From Solen grandis (lineage: Eukaryota > Mollusca > Bivalvia > Adapedonta > Solenidae): a DNA stretch of 64,000 bases. Below, one piece after another: positions 1 to 10,720 of the stretch. The stretch lies in contig CM037791.1 of the NCBI GenBank assembly GCA_021229015.1, positions 56,737,741-56,801,740 of the forward strand, in the 5' to 3' direction. The notes below the pieces were generated by a model that did not search any database, was not told the origin of the DNA, and saw nothing but the letters and a program-made list of their open reading frames with translations. Made by a program: the position numbers and the translations under genes. Position 1 is the stretch's first letter. Each line of letters opens with the position of its first letter.

Positions 1-2400
1 GAGACATACCATGTGGGTTTTCAAACAGCTGTATCAAGACTCCCCTCTTTGGTCCAAACGTGTCATTTCTCTGCCTGATGGAGAGTTTACTGGGGTTGTT
101 TACCAGATCTGCTATCTGGACTATCTCTTTCCCACACTTTCGACACAGAAGGTAATCTGAAACAGATTGAAAATCAACACTTTACCTCATTTTGACACTT
201 GGCAAACCAAGCAGACCCAGAACTGTCTGATCAGGGTCTCCTCTGTTTGATTATGAACTCTACACTGCATGGAAAAGGAAAAAAATCATTTGTTTTGAAG
301 TTCAGTTAATTAGTACTCATTAGTCATAAATTTGTATAGTTTTATGAATATTCAAGAGGTGAAGGCATGGTGATAATGTAACTCAGTTCCTACACAGTTT
401 ACATGATGGAAAGAAAGATTCATTCTTTTATATGTACCATTTTAAGTTCAGTAAATTGATATTCATCTAGTCATAAATTTGTACATGAATATTTGAGGTA
501 CTGAGTTAAGTTTAAGTATTTCAATTGTGCTCTGGTGGCAGTAGAATACTGTAAACAGGTCTCATGCTGTTGGTCCCCAAAGGTGCCAAATGTGACAAAT
601 GTATGAAACTGGCACAATATTTTTATATGCCACAGATTTTCCATTCACAAAAAAGAAATGAAAATGCATAAGTTGGTTACAACTGTAGTTTTCTGTAATG
701 TACTAGAATATACTGGATTTTCACTCTACACTGAATATAATATTACTTAAGGGAAAACACATGCTGTGGGATAAAAAAATCATAAAAAAAATCAATAAAA
801 AAGCAGTCACTGTGTCATTTTATCCAATCAACAATCATTCAAATGCTTGCTTATTATGCAAAGAGGTGGAATACTTGTATATTATCGGCAGCTTTCTACA
901 GAGATATGCAGTTTCTTCTTTGCCCATGTCAATTTTCTGAAATTGCACCCTTACCAGAGACTTTAACGAGACCTGGGTCAACAAGATTCGAAATAAAAGC
1001 ATTTGTTTTGAATTTCATATGTATTTCGAATATTTCCCAATTTATATATAAATAATATAGTATTGATATTGTTATTTTGCACAATTGCTTTTGACATAAA
1101 CAGATATCAGTGAGGCTGATCGATCACACTATGAAAAACAATTAAGGTAATCAATCAGCAACAATTCTACATGATTGCCTTAGAAGTTCTGTGTTAATAA
1201 TACCAGGCAATTTTAAAAAGAACAAGAATACACTAACCGGTAACTGGTAAAAACTATGGGTTTAAACCCTGAGTGTACACAAGACTCATCTCCAGTCTTT
1301 CTCATGCCCACACTTTGTCATATTATATTTGGGTTAATTGTTAAATTTTTTTAACAATCAACTTTCACTTTCAAACAACCATTTTTATTATGTCATTGGT
1401 TTGTAAATACATTCTCGCACACCAGGTTTTATTGGTTAACCGGATATAGTCAGCCAATGAAATGCAGCGTACAAGAGAAGGGTTGCATCATCATAATGAG
1501 TGATCAAAAAAGCAAATAGAAAACTTATGGAAGTTATCGCAATACCAAGAGTCTTGTACCTTTTAGGACAAAATGGACCGAAGATATTGAAATAATTTTG
1601 AAAATTTAATCGATCTGGTTCGTTAAACTCTGCGAAATATGTGTGTAAATTGCTGTTTACACGTGACTATTCGTGTTACGAGGTTGTGTCCGACTAACGA
1701 AAACTGGCAGTGTTTTGTGACAATATGACACAATGGTGAGAAAAGGAGATATCAGAGTGGGACTTTCTTGTGTTTTTCTTGTAAGTGGATGCCTTGGCTT
1801 GTGTCAGGACCTGAAAATATTCCCAGTCACTGTTCTTTGTTTGTGATCAGACCATCGGAAAATCACCGGTATCAAAATTTACCCTCGGTGAGTTGCATCC
1901 CTTATTAATATATATAGACACTACCTAGATTTTTTCCCCAAATACTATGTGCCGAATCCCTGTGGTTACTATATAAATCCAGTTGACTGGCTTAGTCATT
2001 TACTGAAATGTCCAGTATACGTGTGACAGGTGAGAAAGCTCTTGTTAACTCTTGAGGCACGGGATAAAGCGCATTAATTTGGAAAGCTATTTATGTCTCT
2101 TATTAACAGTTGCGTTTGCATGGGTAAAAAAGTTGTGCTTTTCTGTTACAAATGTATATATGCTTGCAATAGGTGCAAAATTTAAAGATACTTCTATAAA
2201 TGATCGAGATCCTGATCGCTCTGAATATGGAGTAGTATACTTTGTATTAGGACACCCTCCCCCTTTTCGTGTCAAATCCCTTTTTGTACAGCATGGTATA
2301 TCTATCTATATATACTGCACAAACTCCCCTTTCGGGTATTACTGGCAGGTGCGCGTCTGTGCAAGGATAAAACTGTTAAAATAAAAATTTTGTTAGGGTG
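1..2400. other. gene-free stretch with one dispersed-repeat copy
   Basis: I see no supportable coding region. The open frames here (for example 2052-2384 on the plus strand) are short, have no recognisable domain and read like AT-rich chance frames. At about 205-495 there is a copy of a dispersed repeat. Its marks are GCAGACCCAGA, then a GATCAGGGTCTCCTCTGTTTG stretch, then GTTCAGT with AATATTCA downstream. The same blocks recur near 10200-10720, 16255-16370 and 20090-20275. Confidence 0.5.
205..495 (+). repeat. dispersed repeat (GATCAGGGTCTCCTCTGTTTG family), copy 1
   Basis: The order of blocks is GCAGACCCAGA, GATCAGGGTCTCC, a GTTCAGT/TTAAT block, ATAAATTTGTA and then AATATTCA followed by GAGGT. 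The same order is seen at about 20090-20275. Inverted copies with CTGGGTCTGCTC and CATGAATATTCATG lie near 10240-10480 and 10485-10700. No TIR or tRNA head was located, so I cannot assign a class. Confidence 0.45.
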
Positions 2401-2468
2401 AGAAAATTTTCTGAAAAAAAGGTGAATATGTTAGGTTTAAGATCTGGTAAAAACATCTTTTTGTTGAT

Positions 2469-3263
2469 TCAGGGACGGTCTACTATCTGAAACGAGAGGA
2501 GCTTTTGTTTAAATGCTAAAAGATCATTTTGTGAGACTATATTTTCTGGTAAGCTGTTCCAAAGTATCACTGTATAAGGAAAAAAGGAATATTTAAAGTA
2601 GCTAGCTGGAGTATGAATTTGCCTGTAAGATATTTAAGAGTGTAAGTGGCGGGATATCCTCGCTGGTCTTTCAAGATATGCAGGTAATGGGACAGCAACA
2701 AGGTTATTTACTATTTTGTAAAACATAAGAAGTCTGGTGACATCACGTCTGTACTGAAGGGTTTGCCAGTCAAGTTCCTTCTGCATGCTGGTGACACTGT
2801 CGTAATAAGAATAGTTATTATTAACCCATCGGACTGCTCTGCGTTGTACTTTTTCTATTTTATCTATATATGTCTGTGTATGAGGACTCCAGACTGTAGA
2901 GGCATATTCTACTTGAGGTCTAACCAATGCTTTGTAAGCTGCTTCTCTAACTTCCTTATTCTTTGTCTGGATGTTTCTGTGGAGGAAACCAAGAGTTTTA
3001 TTAGCAGAAGAAGTAATGTTGTCAATATGTTTATTCCAAGAGAGATCTTTTGATATTGTAACTCCTAAGTATTTGGCATTATCCACTGTTTCTAAAGCTT
3101 GTCCATGTAATCTGTAATCAAAGGAAAGTGCTTTCTTCTTTTTAGTAATATTTAAAACAATGCATTTACTGGGATTAAATTCCATTTCCCATTTCTTTTC
3201 CCACTGCACCAGCTTGTCGAGGTCTTTCTGAAGTGTATTACAGTCCTGCTTGTTGTTTATAGC
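2469..3263 (-). pseudogene. non-LTR retrotransposon ORF2, C-terminal part of reverse transcriptase (CR1/L2/jockey-like), broken
   Basis: On the minus strand the frame reads from a stretch beginning NNKQDCNTLQKDLDKL through WEMEFNPSKC, KYLGVTISKDLSW, RPQVEYASTVWSPH and KIEKVQRRAVRWV. These are the thumb and post-RT motifs typical of jockey/CR1/L2-type LINE polymerases. An in-frame TAA at 2634-2636 interrupts the frame. Beyond it the same frame continues (YFKYSFFPYTVILWNSLP) to a TGA at 2469-2471, close to the usual end of such ORFs. The upstream half, with the FADD catalytic box, lies 3.6 kb away at 6870-6990. It is separated by a later insertion flanked by a 9-bp duplication. This copy is dead: 5' truncated, with a stop and an insertion. 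Confidence 0.85.
3255..3263. repeat. target-site duplication, left copy
   Basis: GTTTATAGC, identical to 6870-6878. It borders the inverted ends of the 3.6 kb element. Confidence 0.85.
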
Positions 3264-3814
3264 GGGTGTTACGAAACACCCAAATCCACCCAAATCCACC
3301 CCAATCCACCCAAATCCACCCAAATCTACCATAAATCAACTATAATCTCCAGTCTTTGCATGAATATTATCCAAAATAATATACTAAATGGCAATTTATT
3401 TACCATTTTCAATATAGGATGTATAAATATTGCGTTAGTGTTCAAATAAAAATTTCCGTAGGTCTGCCGGATAACTTTCGGTGTTTTCCGGTTGGACCAT
3501 ACAACTGTGAAGATCACAACTATAGGAGTTGTTTTTATGAAAGATTTAGATCGTTTAATGCATGTTTATGAATTAATTATATTAAATTATATGATACATG
3601 TGCATTGTATTTGTTAATTTTGTTTATAAATCTTGTATATTGAAAAAAGAAATCCTGACCCTTTTCTCATTTATGCTTTCGATTGTTACCCCCAAATCCA
3701 CATTATTCATCAATGAATTTGCATCAATTGATATTTAATTTGCTAAAATAAATGCAAAACCATCCAAATCTTCACCTGCCTGCACAAAAAGCACATTTAA
3801 TCCTCCAAATTTAT

Positions 3815-4768
3815 TCCCCCAAATCCACCCCTATAGTCCACCCAAATCCACCCCTATAGTCCCAAATCCACCCCTATAGTCCACCCAAATCCACCCTGTA
3901 GTCCACCCAAATCCACCCCTATAGTCCACCCTGTAGTCCACCCCTATAGTCCACCCAAATCCACCCTATAGTCCACCCAAATCCACCCCTATAGTCCACC
4001 CAAATCCACCCCTATAGTCCACCCTGTAGTCCATCCAAATCCACCCCTATAGTCCACCCAAATCCACCCCTATAGTCAACCCAAATCCACCCCTATAGTC
4101 CACCCAAATCCACCCTTATAGTCCACCCAAATCCACCCCTATAGTCTACCCAAATCCACCCTTATAGTCCACCCAAATAGTCCACCCAAATCCACCCTGT
4201 AGTCCACCCAAATCCACCCCTACAGTCCACCCAAATCCACCCCTTTAGTCCACCCAAATCCACCCAAATCCACCCCTATAGTCCACCCAAATCCACCCCT
4301 ATAATCCACCCTATTCCACCCTGTAGTCCACCCAAATCCACCCCTATAGTCCACCCAAATCCACCCCTATAGTCCACCCAAATCCACCCCTATAATCCAC
4401 CCTATTCCATCCTGTAGTCCACCCAAATCCACCCCTATAGTCCACCCAAATCCACCCCTATAGTCCACCCAAATCCACCCTTATAGTCCACCCAAATCCA
4501 CCCTGTAGTCCACCCAAATCCACCCCTTTAGTCCACCCAAATCCACCCCTATAGTCCACCCAAATCCACCCCTATAATCCACCCTATTCCACCCTGTAGT
4601 CCACCCAAATCCACCCCTATAGTCCACCCAAATCCACCCCTATAGTCCATCCAAATCCACCCCTATAATCCACCCTATTCCACCCTGTAGTCCACCCAAA
4701 TCCACCCCTATAGTCCACCCAAATCCACCATGAAGTCCACCCAAATCCACCCTGTAGTCCACCAAAAT
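3815..4768 (+). repeat. 23-bp minisatellite (TCCACCCAAATCCACCCC plus TATAG)
   Basis: About forty imperfect units. The unit is TCCACCC AAATCCACCCC TATAG, with variants in which the second half is CTGTAG or CTATAATCCACCCTATTCC. Higher-order blocks are visible; the combination with CCACCCTATTCCACCCTGTAG recurs several times. The same CCACCCAAAT motif makes up the TIRs of the host element, so the array probably expanded from subterminal sequence. The strand is strongly C-rich and G-poor. Confidence 0.9.
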
Positions 4769-4874
4769 CATATTTGTTGCCGACATGGTTTGATCTCTTT
4801 GTGAATTCAATTAGCGGTTTTTCAGTCTGTCTTTTTGTATATATATGAGTTAATAAATAGAAGAAATTGTCAAA

Positions 4875-5408
4875 ATGGCAAAATTTGCGGTATTTGGAGA
4901 CAGCTACGTATCCAGACTTAAGGGGTACACCAGAAATGACATGGGCATTCCGGCTGATTGCAGATTCTTTGGCGTTCCTGGCATGACCACGTTAAGAAAA
5001 TTTGAGGAAGAATTTGAACGACTTTTGGAGTTCAAACCAAACTGCGTATTCCTGATTTTGGGAGGAAACGACATCGATGCTGACACATGCGCTTCTACCA
5101 TTGCAGATAGATTGCTGGACATCACAACAAGAATGAGGGATGCTGGAGTGAAGACGATCTTCGTTTCTTCGATTGTGCAAAGAGGGGCCGTCCGTTATAC
5201 CTCTCCAGCCGATTTCAACAAAAAAAGGCAGCAGATCAACAGGAAACTTCGGTCCATGTTTACAACCCATTACGTAGACATAATGAAGAGACTACGGTTC
5301 CCCAGGCATTATGATACAGATCTGATTCACCCAGGAAACAACGAAGGCGGCATGAAAATACTTATGAGTCTAATTCAAAGATGCCTTTGTTCGACTCTGA
5401 ATAAATAA
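4875..5408 (+). CDS. SGNH/GDSL hydrolase-like protein carried by a TIR element
   Basis: An intact 177-residue ORF with a good start context (AAAATGG). It has the blocks of the SGNH (GDSL-like) esterase/lipase fold in order: FGDS with Ser10, a block II glycine at FGVPG (residues 32-36), GGND at 63-66 with Asn65, and a C-terminal DxxH pair, Asp149 and His152, in DLIHPG. All four catalytic-type residues are present. There is no signal peptide or membrane segment. At 177 residues it is a bare single-domain protein. It lies between the 23-bp array and the 204-bp repeats inside the 3.6 kb element, in an otherwise non-coding setting. SGNH domains are known in ORF1 of some CR1-type retrotransposons and in other mobile contexts. 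Whether this one serves the element or is a captured gene cannot be told from sequence. The substrate is unknown. Confidence 0.82.
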   Translation: MAKFAVFGDSYVSRLKGYTRNDMGIPADCRFFGVPGMTTLRKFEEEFERLLEFKPNCVFLILGGNDIDADTCASTIADRLLDITTRMRDAGVKTIFVSSIVQRGAVRYTSPADFNKKRQQINRKLRSMFTTHYVDIMKRLRFPRHYDTDLIHPGNNEGGMKILMSLIQRCLCSTLNK

Positions 5409-5599
5409 ATAGCCCTTTTAAGGGCTTAAGGCTCTACAGCCTACTTTGAAAGTAACCTTTACAATTGTCATACTTTCATCCCTAAACTAAACAGCAAATG
5501 TCATATACAAATATCAGAACAACTATTAAAGAATGGTTTGGCGTTTACAATTCGATAATAATTTGTCCGTATAAATGACGAATAATGTGGGTTTGCATG

Positions 5600-6450
5600 G
5601 AAATTGGGTGGATTTGGGACAGACAGTATAAGATTTTGATGGTTTTGACTCAGCTGAATTAACTATTTATCAATTAAATATCCCCCAATGTGGAATTTGG
5701 GGGATATTTGAGGTGGATTTGGGGGAATATTCGGGGCGATTTTGGGGAATGCATTGGGGGATTTAGGTGATTTTGCACTGATTTTAGCACAAAAAGATAT
5801 TAATAGGCAATATATAATTAAGGGCAGACAGTATACAATTTTGATGGTTTTGTCTTTAATAACTATCATTTATCAATTTAAATGTCGAGTAATGTGGATT
5901 TGGGGAATATTTGAGGTGGATTTGGGGGAATACTCGGGGCGAATTGGGGTAATGCATTAGAGGATATAGGTGATTTTGCACTGATTTTAAAACAGAAAGA
6001 TATTAATAGGAAATATATAATTTGGGGCAGACAGTATACAATTTTGATGGTTTTGCCTTTAATAATTATCATTTATCAATTTAAATGTCGAGAAATGTGG
6101 ATTTGTGGGATATTTGAGCTGGATTTGGGGGAATATTCGGGGCGATTTTTGGGAATGCATTTGAGGATATAGGTGATTTTGCACTGATTTTAAAATAGAA
6201 AGATATTAATAGGCAATATATAATTTGGGGCAGACAGTATACAAATTTGATGGTTTTGCCTGTATTTAACAACTATCATTTATCTATATAAATGTCGAGT
6301 AATGTGGATTTGGGGGAAATTTGAGGTGGATTTGGGGGGAATTCGGGGCGATTTTGGGGAATTCATTGGAGGATTTAACACTGATTTTAACGCAGAAAGA
6401 TATTAATTGGCAATATAATATGGATTTGGGTGGATTTGGGAGTGGGGGAT
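5600..6450 (+). repeat. four degenerate tandem units of about 204 bp
   Basis: The block GACAGTATA starts at 5622, 5827, 6030 and 6233, giving spacings of 205, 203 and 203. Each unit also has GGATTTGGGG, a GGGGCGATTTTGGG-like stretch and AAGATATTAAT. The G-rich motif is the inverted counterpart of the CCACCCAAAT motif on the left side of the same element. The short minus-strand open frames here (5663-5869, 5878-6072, 6081-6272) are the same repeat read in one frame and are not genes. Confidence 0.85.
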
Positions 6451-6869
6451 GGTACCGAAAATAGTAGATTTATATCTCCAGAGACGTAGGCTACCCTATC
6501 TTAACAGACGCTAATCATATTCAAATAAAATATAAAATATATCTGTAAACATGCACAATTCATAAATATGTCCGTTTTTATCTATACCAATAACTCAAGA
6601 TATTATGCAATCTTTACAGCCTTTTTGTTTTCACGGGGAACACCGGTTGATCTGTAACGGAAACAACAATACATATCAGGTCTAAATACGTCCTTTATAT
6701 ACATTATTATTAACATCCTGTGTAGATTTTGATATATAAAAAAACATTTCGCATTAATTTCAATAAAATTTCATAAACAAATAGCATATACAGTTGTTTT
6801 ATGGTGGATTTGGGTGGATTTGGGTGGATTTGTAGTGGATTTGGGTGGATTTGGGTGTTTCGTAACGCC

Positions 6870-6878
6870 GTTTATAGC
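6870..6878. repeat. target-site duplication, right copy
   Basis: GTTTATAGC, identical to 3255-3263. The duplicated bases encode part of the retrotransposon frame on both sides, which independently fixes the insertion point. Confidence 0.85.
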
Positions 6879-6990
6879 TAGGTAAACGGCAGTGTCATCT
6901 GCAAATAAACGAACTTGAAAAGTTATGGTATCTGGAAGATCATTTATATATGGTCCTTAAGACAACTCCAAAGCTGACTGTTAATGACCG
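6870..6990 (-). pseudogene. upstream half of the interrupted reverse transcriptase (FADD box)
   Basis: The minus strand encodes YINDLPDTITFQVRLFADDT followed by AVYLAI. This contains the FADD form of the catalytic RT motif at 6894-6905. It joins in frame to the NNKQDCNTL segment at 3263 once the 3.6 kb insert and one TSD copy are removed. Upstream of about 6955 the frame breaks: a GVVL-like remnant of the QGxVLGP box is shifted. The LINE copy was therefore already truncated or decayed at its 5' side. Confidence 0.8.
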
Positions 6991-7931
6991 GTTGCATCCG
7001 GCGACTGTTATCAGCAGCAAATGGTGTGCACAGGAAAAGTGCGGAAAGCGTGCAGTTAAATCTCGTGCAATAAATCGGATAACTCGAAATTTTTAAATGC
7101 AGTGGTCACTCTTTAAAATCGCAGACTTTAAAAAATGATTGAAAATATTTAAACCTAGATGTCTTACCATGGATATCTCCAGATATTGCCTCAATGACAT
7201 TCACAAAACAATAAGTTGCAAGCAATGCTAAGAGAAATCTTAGCAGTGGATTGCGAATCCAGTTCTGCATGGAGGCTGACATCTTTGCTATGGAACTGTG
7301 GGATTTGCTTACATCCACTGACAGTTGTCACGTGAGCTACCTAGAAAGCAGCCAATCATCATCTGTCCTAAATACTGGTAACCGCTCTTCTACCTAGCAG
7401 GTTGACAACAACGTCATAAAATATCAACTGATTGTTTGCTATGCTATTAGCCCAAATTACGTTGTGCATTTGCAGATGCATGCTTGAATTATTAGTTTGT
7501 ATAGGAGTGCGTGGTTCTTCCTCAATTTCATAGTCTGTGTTACTTAGAAACAGGTACAAAACTGGATATATAAAAATAGAACTGTAGTTAATTGCATGTG
7601 ACCCAAATAAACACGGATTCTTTATTTGATTGACAGGTTATGATTTGCCGTGTTAGTAGGTCAAACAGAAAATAAAGGCAACATTTGTATTTTGAGGTCT
7701 GTATTTGAGATGAGAGTGTATGAGAAGTCGAAAGAATGCCTTTGAAAGTTTCGTTTCATAGAAGATATCGAGTATTTTCCGGATTTCGGATGTCAACAGC
7801 TGATTTATTTGACCTTCACCTTCGTTTATAAATATCCGGCCAATTGCAACACGGAGGTGTGAGCATTTAAACCAATGAGACTAATCCCGTTTGGTCACAT
7901 GGTTTTGTTGATATCGTCAAGAAGCTCCGCC

Positions 7932-7940
7932 TATAAATAT
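7932..7940 (+). promoter_or_regulatory. TATA-like box upstream of the ZNF395/704-like exon
   Basis: TATAAATAT lies about 150 bp before the ATG at 8093, which would place initiation near 7965 and leave a short 5' UTR. A second TATAAATAT occurs at about 7827. Position and sequence fit a core promoter, but nothing else here proves initiation. Confidence 0.4.
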
Positions 7941-8092
7941 AGTCATCAAAACAAACCGGCGCAATAACCGGCATATGTTTGTAACAAAAAAGTTAAATAA
8001 TAATGATGAAATTAAGAAAAAGGGACGTTGTTTCTATGTTGAATGGACACTAAAGTGTTAGATTTATTCCTTCACTGCAAGATCTATGCAAG

Positions 8093-8604
8093 ATGTTTGG
8101 AACAAAAAGGCTCGCAAAACGGTCAATTGTTGGAACCCGAGTCGCCGGGAAATGGCAAGATGGCCGCTACTACCCCGGCGTAATCCAGAGTCTGTATGCA
8201 GAGGAAACTCCGTTTACAGACCCCGTTTATACTGTGTTGTTCGATGATGGATATGAAAAGAACATTACATCGAAAAATATTGTCGGACCTGGGTTCCAGA
8301 CTACATCCTTGACGTGTTTGAGGAACGGGCAGCTTGTGTATCTGACTTTGAACGGAAGAGAGGTCAATGGCACAATCATTAAGCATAGCACAGAGGCAGA
8401 AGAGGTTTTGATTGATGTGAAGACCATCTCAGGTGACCAGCTTGAAATTGTTAAAAGAATTGACGAAGTTCGTTTGCTGAAAAGCAGGAAGTCGGCGCGA
8501 CTGCAGGATCAGGATACAGACTATTCTAAACTCGCTGACCTGCAGCTTTCTGAGGCAAAGAAAAGAACAGTGTCATCAGGAATTGATGTCCCATCAAAAC
8601 AGAT
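8093..8604 (+). CDS. first coding exon of a ZNF395/ZNF704/SLC2A4RG-like transcription factor
   Basis: 170 codons, then a canonical donor (GTAAGT at 8605). Three blocks recall the vertebrate SLC2A4RG/ZNF395/ZNF704 and fly Glut4EF family. The N-terminal RLAKRSIVGTRV compares with the RLxKRSxxGxRV start of ZNF395. The middle block (GQLVYLTLNGREVNGTI to DEVRLL) compares with a GQKVYVWYxGQE...VEEVWL-type block. The third is a final IDVPSK. The first half (GKWQDGRYYPGVIQSLY, VYTVLFDDGYEKNI) looks like a Tudor-like beta barrel. The family's single C2H2 finger and its C-terminal basic motif must lie in downstream exons, not identified here. Family members are nuclear DNA-binding regulators. The exon ends with two bases of a split codon (phase 2). 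The open frame runs only one more codon to TAA, so splicing is needed. Confidence 0.75.
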
Positions 8605-9363
8605 GTAAGTTTTTCATGCACATTTATCGACATTCTCTGTCATTTATTGTGTAACTGTCATGGTGTTTCTCTTGTATTTAAGAAAACGGCACAGTATTAT
8701 GGTTCAGATTTATATGTTTGAATCAATGCTACTAGATTTTATTTTGCTTAATTAAAGCAAGAGTATAAAGGGAATGTTTGTATTGACATGCATCTTCATG
8801 CACACCATGCAGTTATAGTGGTTTAAAAGAAAAAACTGCTATCACACAAATCAATTACTATCCATTTAATCGGTTGTGAGTGAATTAATGTCCTGTTGAC
8901 AAATCTGACAAATCTCATTTACATGATCAAACAAGTCGGTCATGATTTCATGTATGTGATTATTGTCACAGAAAACGTGTGAATTTTGTCACACACTATT
9001 GCATATATTCACACATTTTTAGTTGATATGTGTCTCTCTTTTTGAGACCATGTGTGTAATTTAACACGTTTAAAAACAGTAAAACTGTACTCAAATTGGA
9101 CCATAAAATTGTCTAAACTGACAGCTGGCGTATCAACTCACGTACCCAATTAAATCCCCTCATATCTTTTATTACAAAAATCTATAATGTCATCATGCCG
9201 ATCTGATATTTTTTGACAGTCTGAAACAATGCATTTATCTATTAGTTTAAACTTATTTATTTTATGTTGAATGGAAATAAGTTCTTACAATCTATACTGG
9301 TAATCTCTCTCAATGGCTTCTGGGATAGACTAGTGCAATCTGTCTGTGAAAGTCACAAAAAAT

Positions 9364-9391
9364 CCCCCCCCCCCCACACACACACACACAA
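9364..9391. repeat. poly(C) run followed by (CA)n
   Basis: About twelve C followed by alternating CA. A simple microsatellite that is likely polymorphic. Confidence 0.9.
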
Positions 9392-9574
9392 CAGGATTCT
9401 AACAAACAACCTATGAATCTGCAGTCAGGCACGTCAACACTTGCCCATGGAAATCTTAACATGCAGTTTGTTTTCGCATTGAGGGAATTTATCAGGGAAT
9501 GCCATTTCAGTATAAAGGTAAATCATTTCGTTCTTTTTCCCCTTTTCCCCCAGATACTACTTAAATGCTGACCA

Positions 9575-9785
9575 TTCCTGCTGGGCAGGTGGTTAGAGCA
9601 TTGTGTAACAGGGTTAGGGGTCATGGGTTTGATTCCTGGCTTGGTGTTATTCCAGGAATGTGGATGACCATGTGTTACAATAATGTGATATGGTGTGGTA
9701 TAATGGCAACTGTCTTTATGGTATGACATCAGTCCCTTAAGTGAGAGAGCATTTTTACCATGGAGACAAACTCTTCAAATGACTT
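9575..9785 (+). repeat. tRNA-derived SINE, copy 1
   Basis: TGGTTAGAGCAT resembles a pol III A box, and GGGTTTGATTCC about 40 bases later resembles a B box (GGTTCGANTCC). This is the spacing of a tRNA-like head. The body (a CCAGGAAT block, then AATGTGATATGGTGTGGTATAATGGCAACTGTCTTTATGG) matches the layout of the copy at 19625-19960. No intact tRNA cloverleaf is expected or seen. Confidence 0.6.
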
Positions 9786-9849
9786 ATGTCTGAAAATAAA
9801 ACAGACTATTATAAATGTTACAAATGTTAAATTTATAAACAAACAAGCA

Positions 9850-9985
9850 TGTTCTCAGAAACACATATGTCACCTGCTGAAGTGTGACAAAAAAAGTGTG
9901 ATGAACAGACAGACAGACAGATGACAGAAAAGTTACCCATATGTGTCACCTCTGCTTACAGCAGGTGACACAAAAAGTGCAATGT
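9850..9985. repeat. short inverted repeat around a (GACA)n run
   Basis: TGTCACCTGCTG on the left and CAGCAGGTGACA on the right are inverted copies flanking GACAGACAGACAGA. Probably a small MITE-like or decayed repeat end. I cannot name the family. Confidence 0.4.
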
Positions 9986-10239
9986 CATTTGCCAAACATA
10001 CACTTGACATTGCATATAAAGTTTACCTATAAACATGTATAAACATACATATATACATTTCTAATCTTACTTTGATCTTCACTGATAAGTTCAGTTCTTG
10101 GACTAATTGGTCCCAGTGCAGTGATTTGTTTCATGATTTGTTACAAAAATCAGTAAATTTAATACTCTAGCACTGAATCAAAAGGCTACTGGAAGTGTTA
10201 AATTCTAAAAGGAGTTTGGATGTCTGAGGCTCCTTAATC

Positions 10240-10720
10240 AACATTATATCTCATGAATATTCATGTACAAATTTATAAAGATAACTTGATCAGTATTAAT
10301 AGATCAATCTTATAATGATTTATGAAATAATGGATTTTACTTTGCCACAAATGAATGTGCAAAAACTGAGCCAAGATGTTGTTTGAGCAAACAGAGGAAG
10401 CCTTGATCAGACTGCACCTATAGGAGCTGTCTAGCCTGGGTCTGCTCTGCTTCCCTATGTGTCAAAATGAGTCTATGTAGTATCTCATGAATATTCATGT
10501 ACATACAAGTTTTTATGACTTGATCAATATTAATTTACTAACGTATGTCTTACTGTACCTTTAATGGGTATATATGAAACAATGGATTTTTCTCTGTTCT
10601 ATAGACTCTGTAGTAGAAGAGCTATTGTATAAGCAAACAGAGAAGGGGCTGCTTGAGTTTGCCATTGGGTCATTGATTTGTTTCCTTTCAATTTAAAGTT
10701 CAGAAAAGTTCAGAAAATTA
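10240..10720 (-). repeat. dispersed repeat, two adjacent inverted-orientation copies
   Basis: CATGAATATTCATG occurs at about 10252 and 10487. Each is followed by a TGATCA(A/G)TATTAAT block, a TTTATGAAATAATGGATTTT-like block and AGCAAACAGAG. They are the reverse complement of the layout at 205-495 and 20090-20275. Confidence 0.5.

Larger units (their letters stand above)
3264..6869. mobile_element. 3.6 kb TIR element carrying a minisatellite and an SGNH-hydrolase-like gene
   Basis: The ends are inverted repeats of about 80 bp. The left end starts GGGTGTTACGAAACACCC and the right end, read inward, starts GGCGTTACGAAACACCC. Both continue through AAATCCACC repeats into ACCATAAA(T/A)CAACT. The 9-bp sequence GTTTATAGC lies at both borders (3255-3263 and 6870-6878), and removing the insert rejoins a retrotransposon frame. 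Inside are an array of 23-bp repeats (3815-4768), an intact 177-codon ORF (4875-5408), and four degenerate units of about 204 bp (5600-6450) rich in GGATTTGGGG. A 9-bp TSD with G-rich TIRs is compatible with Mutator-like or other 8-10 bp TSD superfamilies. No transposase is present, so the element looks non-autonomous. Confidence 0.88.

Noticed and set aside
2052..2384. 110-codon plus-strand ORF
   Set aside because: Low-complexity chance frame in AT-rich DNA with no recognisable motif, and an equally long frame exists on the other strand.
3815..4768. Possible CRISPR-like array
   Set aside because: Repeats are contiguous and degenerate with no unique spacers, and the genome is eukaryotic. It is a minisatellite.
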